A stretch of 64,000 nt of DNA from contig NZ_CP069159.1 in NCBI RefSeq assembly GCF_016811995.1, forward strand, positions 4,030,001 through 4,094,000, given 5' to 3'. The translations under genes and the position numbers were made by a program. This DNA is from Citrobacter sp. R56. Lineage in GTDB: Bacteria; Pseudomonadota; Gammaproteobacteria; Enterobacterales; Enterobacteriaceae. The first letter of the stretch is position 1; each line of letters starts with the position of its first letter. Below, one piece after another: positions 59,062 through 64,000 of the stretch. The notes under the pieces are model-generated. The model was not told where the DNA came from, did no database searches, and worked only from the letters and a program-made list of their open reading frames with translations.

Positions 59062-60054
59062 TTATGGCTTCGTCGCTACGCGCGTCACCACCGCATTCTG
59101 CCGATTCTCCCACAACACCGTCAGCGCTCGTTGTAACGCAATAAAAATAAACAACAAAATGCCGATGGCGATTTTCGTCCACCAGGAACTGAGCGTACCG
59201 TCAAAGTTAATGTAGGTCTGAATCAGCCCCTGGATTGCCACACCAAAGAGTGTGCCTAACACCGTCCCCACTCCGCCACTCAACAGCGTGCCGCCTATCA
59301 CCACCGAAGCGATGGCATCCAGCTCGACGCCAACACCCGCCAGCGCGTAACCGGCCTGGGTATAGAGAGAGAACACAATACCGGCGAGCGTCGCCAGCCC
59401 GGTCGAGAGCATATAGATGCGAATGGTCGTGCTGCGCGTTGAAATGCCCATCAGGTTCGCCGAAATCGCACTCCCGCCAATGGCGTAAACCTGATTGCCA
59501 AACCGCGTACGATGAGCCAGAAAAATCCCCATCACCACCACTGCCAGCATCAGCAGCCCCATCGCGCTCAGACGACCGCCCCCGGGGATTTTCCACGCCA
59601 GGCTCGAGAGCGTGTCATACACGGGATGGTTGATCGGAATCGACTCTTCAGAAACCAGATAGCTGACGCCGCGCAGGAAGAACATCCCCGCGAGGGTAAT
59701 GATAAACGCCGGGATCTTCAGCGCATCAATCAACAGTCCCATGAATGCCCCAAACCCACAGCCCATCGCCAGCACCAGCGGAAACGCCAACAGCGGCGAA
59801 ATTCCCCAGTCACCGATCGCTTTCGCCAGGAACACACCGGTGAAGGCGATCACCGACCCGACGGAGAGATCGATCCCGCCGGAGAGGATCACAAAGGTCA
59901 TCCCGACGGCGATAATCCCTAAGAACGCGTTATCGGTCAGGATGTTGCAGATAACTCGCGTGGAGGCGAAACCGGGAAACTGCGTCAGGCACCAGAGATA
60001 ACCCAGCACAAAGACCCCGAGGGTGATCATTAACGGCAAATTACGTTTTATCAT
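59062..60054 (-). CDS. yjfF: Galactofuranose ABC transporter permease YjfF
   Basis: One of two permeases of the YtfQ-YtfR-YtfT-YjfF importer of galactofuranose. The 330-residue BPD_transp_2 protein has about nine to ten helices, the FVILSGGIDLSVGSVIAFTG signature and the cytoplasmic DAIASVVIGGTLLSGGVGTVLGT coupling region. The ATG at 60054 follows GGAGTG; it overlaps the ytfT stop by 14 bases. Last gene of the operon. Confidence 0.96.
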   Translation of the reverse strand: MIKRNLPLMITLGVFVLGYLWCLTQFPGFASTRVICNILTDNAFLGIIAVGMTFVILSGGIDLSVGSVIAFTGVFLAKAIGDWGISPLLAFPLVLAMGCGFGAFMGLLIDALKIPAFIITLAGMFFLRGVSYLVSEESIPINHPVYDTLSSLAWKIPGGGRLSAMGLLMLAVVVMGIFLAHRTRFGNQVYAIGGSAISANLMGISTRSTTIRIYMLSTGLATLAGIVFSLYTQAGYALAGVGVELDAIASVVIGGTLLSGGVGTVLGTLFGVAIQGLIQTYINFDGTLSSWWTKIAIGILLFIFIALQRALTVLWENRQNAVVTRVATKP

Positions 60055-61063
60055 GACCACGCACTCCTTTTATTACGCTGATAAAGCGCTGAGACTGCAC
60101 AATCAGCACACACAGTACGACGACGGCTTTAACGACCTGATTCATCTCTGGCGGAAAACCGGACAGTAAAATTCCGGTATTCATCCCCTGGATAATCAAC
60201 GCGCCTATCACCGAAAGCAGCAGATTAAACCGCCCTCCCATCAGCGACCCGCCGCCAATCACCACCGCCAGAATGGCGTCCAGCTCCAGCCATAATCCGG
60301 CGTTATTGGCGTCTGCTCCGCGAATGTCTGCGGTGACAATGATCCCGGCGATGGCGGCGCACACGCCGCTCAGAACATAGGTGAGCATGACGATGACTCG
60401 CGTGTTTACCCCGGCATTTTTGGCTGCCCGGATGTTGATCCCTACGGCTTCAATAAACATCCCCAGCGCCGTTTTGCGGGTCAACAGCCAGAACAGCACC
60501 AGCGTACACACGGCGATAATGACTGGCGTCGGTAACAGCAACAGCGAGCCGCTGCCAAACCACGAGAGATTCGGCGCGTTGAAGGTCACGATCTGTCCGG
60601 AGGTAATCAATTGCGCGACTCCGCGCCCGGCGACCATCAGGATCAGCGTCGCGACAAACGGCTGAATTTTCAGGATCGCCACCAGAATGCCGTTCCACAA
60701 CCCTGCGAGAACCCCCGTTCCCAGCGCAGCAAGCAGAACGACAGGTAAACCGTGCCCGGCGACCGTCATGGCGGCAGTGGTCGCCCCAGCTATCGCCATC
60801 ACTGCCCCGACAGAAAGATCGATCCCCCCGGTGGCAATCACCAGCGTCATACCGATCGCGAGCAGCGCCACAGGCGCGGCGCGGTTCAGAATATCAATCG
60901 GGCTACCGAAGAGACGCCCATCCTGCAATATCACCTGCCAGAAGTGCGGCGCCACAACACTATCCACCAGCAGCACCAACGCTAACGCCACCAGTTGCGG
61001 CATCCCCGTCGACCAGCGAAAGCGCTTTTTCGGCGGGGTAGACTGAGGGAGAGATTGAGGCAT
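60041..61063 (-). CDS. ytfT: Galactofuranose ABC transporter permease YtfT
   Basis: Second permease of the galactofuranose importer. The 340-residue protein has the paralogous IGMTLVIATGGIDLSVGAVMA and LDAILAVVIGGGSLMGGRF motifs. GGAGGTAATCGTG precedes the ATG at 61063; the GTG just before it could also serve as start. It begins 13 bases after ytfR. Confidence 0.96.
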   Translation of the reverse strand: MPQSLPQSTPPKKRFRWSTGMPQLVALALVLLVDSVVAPHFWQVILQDGRLFGSPIDILNRAAPVALLAIGMTLVIATGGIDLSVGAVMAIAGATTAAMTVAGHGLPVVLLAALGTGVLAGLWNGILVAILKIQPFVATLILMVAGRGVAQLITSGQIVTFNAPNLSWFGSGSLLLLPTPVIIAVCTLVLFWLLTRKTALGMFIEAVGINIRAAKNAGVNTRVIVMLTYVLSGVCAAIAGIIVTADIRGADANNAGLWLELDAILAVVIGGGSLMGGRFNLLLSVIGALIIQGMNTGILLSGFPPEMNQVVKAVVVLCVLIVQSQRFISVIKGVRGHDKT

Positions 61064-61076
61064 CACGATTACCTCC

Positions 61077-62579
61077 TTAGGCCGCAATGGCGTTCATGAT
61101 CGCCGGTACGGACAGTTCCGCCAGCGGGATCTCCGCCACGTGTTTGCGATCGCGCATGATAATCACGCGATCCGCATATCCCACTAGCTCTTCCAGTTCG
61201 GACGAAATCACCAACAACGCCAGACCGTCTGCGCACAGCGTTTCGATCAGGCGGATGATCTCCGCATGGGCGCCAACGTCGATACCGCGCGTGGGTTCAT
61301 CGAGGATCAGGAACTGCGGTTTGGTCAGTAGCCAGCGTGACAACAGCACTTTTTGCTGATTGCCACCGGAAAGAAATTCAATCGGTTGATCGGCGCTCGG
61401 GGTACGAATACCCAACTGGCGAATAAAGCGTTCGGCAATGTCATTTTGCTCTTTGCGGGGAATCGGTCGTAACCAGCCACGCTGCGCCTGCAACGCCAGA
61501 ACAATATTTTCCCGTACGCTGGCGGCAGCAATAATGCCATCCGTTTTCCTGTCCTCCGGGCAGAAGCCGATTCCCAGACACGATGCCTGGTGCGGCGAGC
61601 GTAGCGTTTGCAGTTTGCCTTTGAACATCGCGCTGCCGCTGTCTGCGGGTTTGATCCCGAAGATCACCTCTGCGGTTTCCGTACGCCCTGATCCTAAAAG
61701 CCCCGCCAGGCCGACGATCTCTCCCGGGCGAACTTCCAGATCAAAGGGTGAGATGGTCCCTTTTTTGCCATAGTTTTTGAATGCCGCCACCGGTTTGTCA
61801 CTTAACAGGGTTCTGCCTGCGCGCTGCAAGGCATGGGTATCTAACTCACGCCCCAGCATCATTTTCACCAGTTCGATCTGCGGGAGTTCGCGCGTTTCAC
61901 GGCAGCCGACAAAGCTGCCATTGCGCAGTACGGTGATCCGATCGCTGACCTGATACACCTGATCGAGAAAATGCGTCACAAAAATCAGGCTGACGCCGCG
62001 ATCGCGCAGATGGCGCATTAGCCCAAACAGCATGTCGACTTCCTGGGTATCCAGACTGGCGGTCGGTTCGTCGAGGATCAGCACCTTCGCGGAAAGATCA
62101 ATGGCCCGACAAATCGCCACGATTTGCTGCATCGCCACTGAAAAGCGGTTGAGCGGCTCGCGCACATCAAGGGAAAATCCGTAAGAGGCCATTAGTTCGG
62201 TGGCGCGCCTCTCCATCTCTTTGCGCCGCAACAGGCCAAAACGGCGAGGCTCACGTCCGATAAACAGGTTGTCCGCCACCGACATGTTCGGCAACAGATT
62301 CACTTCCTGATAGACCGTACCGATACCCAGCTGTTGAGCATGGGCCGTATTTTTAGGCGAGATAGTCTGACCTTCCAGCCAGATAGTGCCACGTTCCGCA
62401 TGGTACACACCGGTCAACGCCTTGATCAGCGTCGATTTCCCCGCGCCGTTTTCGCCCAGAAGCGCCATAATTTCGCCGCGACGCAGACTAAAATCGACAT
62501 TATCCAGCGCTTTGACGCCGGGAAAAAATTTGCTTAATCCCTCTGTACGGAGGATTTCCTGATGTTGTTCGATAGTCAT
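61077..62579 (-). CDS. ytfR: Galactofuranose ABC transporter ATPase YtfR
   Basis: Sugar-type ABC ATPase with two nucleotide-binding domains in 500 residues. The first has Walker A GENGAGKS and a degenerate signature (FSVAMQQIVAICRA); the second has a modified Walker A (GLLGSGRT) and signature FLSGGNQQKVLLSR, the usual asymmetric pattern. The ATG at 62579 follows AGGAGG. An open frame upstream runs through the REP pair and is not coding. Confidence 0.96.
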   Translation of the reverse strand: MTIEQHQEILRTEGLSKFFPGVKALDNVDFSLRRGEIMALLGENGAGKSTLIKALTGVYHAERGTIWLEGQTISPKNTAHAQQLGIGTVYQEVNLLPNMSVADNLFIGREPRRFGLLRRKEMERRATELMASYGFSLDVREPLNRFSVAMQQIVAICRAIDLSAKVLILDEPTASLDTQEVDMLFGLMRHLRDRGVSLIFVTHFLDQVYQVSDRITVLRNGSFVGCRETRELPQIELVKMMLGRELDTHALQRAGRTLLSDKPVAAFKNYGKKGTISPFDLEVRPGEIVGLAGLLGSGRTETAEVIFGIKPADSGSAMFKGKLQTLRSPHQASCLGIGFCPEDRKTDGIIAAASVRENIVLALQAQRGWLRPIPRKEQNDIAERFIRQLGIRTPSADQPIEFLSGGNQQKVLLSRWLLTKPQFLILDEPTRGIDVGAHAEIIRLIETLCADGLALLVISSELEELVGYADRVIIMRDRKHVAEIPLAELSVPAIMNAIAA

Positions 62580-62587
62580 GGTTCCTC

Positions 62588-62668
62588 CTACATTAAGCCG
62601 GATGGCGCTGCGCTTATCCGGCCTACAAAGAGCTTCAGTAGGCCGGATAAGCGCAGCGCCACCCGGCA
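62588..62668. repeat. BIME (two facing REP units) between ytfQ and ytfR
   Basis: AAGCCGGATGGCGCTGCGCT with TATCCGGCCTAC, then TAGGCCGGATAAGCGCAGCG with GCCACCCGGC, in opposite orientation. It lies inside the operon just after the binding-protein gene and may stabilise ytfQ mRNA, giving more binding protein than membrane parts. Confidence 0.88.
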
Positions 62669-62684
62669 TTAACCCTTTGCAGGA

Positions 62685-63641
62685 TCAGTAACCCATCTTT
62701 TTCTTCTTCTCTAACTCTTCTTTGGCGGTATCCGGCAGGTAGAGGACCGATTTGGTCAGGGTCAGCTTCTCAGGCATGGTGCCGTCTTTCTTATATTTCT
62801 CCAGCGCGTCAAAAGCGGGCCCCGCCATGTTCGGCGTCAGCTCCACGCTGGCGTTCGCTTCTCCGTCCATCATCGCTTTAAAGATATCCGGAACCCCGTC
62901 GATAGAGCCGGTAAGGATATCTTTGCCTGGCTTCAGACCGGCTTCTTTAATCGCCTGAATCGCGCCGATCACCATGTCATCGTTATGGGCGTAGACCATG
63001 CAGATGTTCTTGCCGTTGTTTTCCGCCTTGATAAAGCTTTCCATCACCTCTTTACCTTTACTGCGGGTAAAGTCGCCAGACTGCGAGCGAATGATTTTGA
63101 TGTTTGGCGCTTTGGCGATGGCTTCCGCAAACCCTTTCTTACGATCTATCGCCACGCTGGCACCGACCGTCCCCTGCAGCTCCACCACGTTACATGGCTT
63201 ACCATTCACCTCTTTAATCAGCCAGTCGCCAATCAGTTGCCCTTCCAGCACGTTGTTGGCGGTCACGGTGGTCATATAGAGAGATTTGTCTTTGACATCA
63301 ATGGAACGATCGAGCAAGAACACGGGGATCCCGGCATCTTTGACTTCTTTCAACACCGGTTCCCAACCCGTTGCCACCACCGGCGCGATGAAAATAGCAT
63401 CCGCGCCCTGGGCCACAAATGAGCGCACCGCTTTAATTTGGTTTTCCTGTTTTTGCTGACCGTCGGCGATTTTTAACGTAACGCCGCGTTTCTGAGCTTC
63501 ACTTTTCGCCACGTTTGTTTCAGCGGCGCGCCAGCCAGACTCAGAGCCGACCTGCGAAAATCCTACGGTTAAAGGGGCTGCCATCGCCATAGACGACATA
63601 GCTGCCGAAACTGCGGTAACTAAAAGTAAGCGCTTCCACAT
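62685..63641 (-). CDS. ytfQ: Galactofuranose-binding periplasmic protein YtfQ
   Basis: Binding protein that delivers galactofuranose to YtfRT-YjfF. The 318-residue precursor has a Sec signal peptide (MWKRLLLVTAVSAAMSSMA, then MAA) and a type I periplasmic-binding fold (GFSQVGSESGWRAAETNVAKS, VDGQQKQENQ-like segment, HNDDMVIGAIQAIKEAG). The ATG at 63641 follows GAGGA. First gene of the operon; its promoter lies in 63642-63900, divergent from ppa. Confidence 0.96.
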   Translation of the reverse strand: MWKRLLLVTAVSAAMSSMAMAAPLTVGFSQVGSESGWRAAETNVAKSEAQKRGVTLKIADGQQKQENQIKAVRSFVAQGADAIFIAPVVATGWEPVLKEVKDAGIPVFLLDRSIDVKDKSLYMTTVTANNVLEGQLIGDWLIKEVNGKPCNVVELQGTVGASVAIDRKKGFAEAIAKAPNIKIIRSQSGDFTRSKGKEVMESFIKAENNGKNICMVYAHNDDMVIGAIQAIKEAGLKPGKDILTGSIDGVPDIFKAMMDGEANASVELTPNMAGPAFDALEKYKKDGTMPEKLTLTKSVLYLPDTAKEELEKKKKMGY

Positions 63642-63903
63642 AAGTGCGTCCTCGTCGGGTGAGTTATCGTTGATTAACAAACAGTCGCGGAAAAACTATA
63701 GACAATGGAACATGTAACGAATTGCGTTACATCACACTTCAAAAAAGTAAATAAAACGTTAATCACAAGTTTGTAATCGCTTCCATTCGCTTATGAAAAA
63801 TGCAGCTGTTGTTATGGATTTTTCTGTCATGTAAACGCGCTAAAAACAGCGGGGGATCATGGATGGAAACGAAAACAAGCGAAGACTTTCGCCACGAGTT
63901 GGC

Positions 63904-63909
63904 TATAAT
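63904..63909 (+). promoter_or_regulatory. Likely ppa -10 box
   Basis: TATAAT at 63904-63909, 40 bases before the ppa ATG. A good -35 at the right distance is not clear (GAAGAC at 63881-63886). Confidence 0.5.
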
Positions 63910-63949
63910 ACTTGCCACTTGTTTGCCATACATTTTAAAGGAAACAGAC

Positions 63950-64000
63950 ATGAGCTTACTCAACGTCCCAGCGGGTAAAGACCTGCCTGAAGATATCTAC
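63950..64000 (+). CDS. ppa: Inorganic pyrophosphatase Ppa (partial, first 17 residues)
   Basis: The last 51 bases encode MSLLNVPAGKDLPEDIY, the N-terminus of the family I inorganic pyrophosphatase of enterobacteria, which pulls biosynthetic reactions forward by splitting pyrophosphate. AAAGGAAA lies before the ATG. The rest of the gene is outside the window. ppa next to the ytfQ operon is the E. coli order. Confidence 0.93.
   Translation, partial: MSLLNVPAGKDLPEDIY

Overview
The window looks like chromosomal DNA of an enterobacterium close to Citrobacter or Salmonella. Almost every backbone protein is nearly residue-for-residue what I remember of the E. coli or Salmonella orthologue. The backbone order (leuX, ahr, yjgR, lptGF, pepA, holC, valS, yjgM, miaE, rraB, argI, tabA, pyrLBI, ridA, mgtA, treRBC, nrdDG, cybC, pmbA, darP, mpl, fbp, yjfF-ytfTRQ, ppa) is the one at the 95-97 min end of the E. 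coli map. The presence of miaE, which E. coli K-12 lacks as far as I recall, points away from E. coli itself. REP and ERIC repeats between genes fit the same family. The genus is an inference.

Positions 1-9220 are a genomic island inserted at the 3' end of tRNA-Leu (leuX). A P4-type tyrosine integrase sits next to the tRNA. Further in are two long co-directional genes I do not recognise as a named system: a zinc-ribbon/PD-(D/E)XK protein (2706-5207) and a GHKL-ATPase/PD-(D/E)XK fusion (5358-7478). Beyond them is a type I restriction-modification locus (hsdM and a truncated hsdS that runs off the left edge). This is a typical anti-phage defence island. The two-gene nuclease pair is the best candidate here for an undescribed system.

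From 9305 to about 22.7 kb the backbone carries envelope, translation and arginine genes. From 22.8 to 29.9 kb, between argI and tabA, lies a xylan/xylonate catabolic cluster (yagI, yagH, yagG, yagF, yagE). In E. coli K-12 the same genes lie beside argF in the CP4-6 prophage, so this arrangement may show where the K-12 argF segment came from. From 30.0 to 40.2 kb are tabA, the UTP-attenuated pyrLBI operon, ridA, the Mg2+/PhoP-controlled mgtA with its leader peptide mgtL, and the trehalose genes treR, treB and treC.

Between treC and nrdD (40.2-46.9 kb) there is a second accessory insert: a hairpin-rich non-coding stretch, a five-gene operon on the minus strand (AI-2E family permease, NodT-type outer-membrane factor, HlyD-type adaptor, DUF2955 membrane protein, small ion channel), and an AT-rich kilobase holding one plausible 41-codon ORF. 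NrdD and NrdG follow, with an ERIC element as the direct leader of nrdG. A third small insert (52.3-56.3 kb, between darP and mpl) holds a GNAT acetyltransferase, an APC permease and a YtcJ-type amidohydrolase. The window ends with fbp, the galactofuranose ABC transporter operon (ytfQ-ytfR-ytfT-yjfF) and the first 17 codons of ppa.
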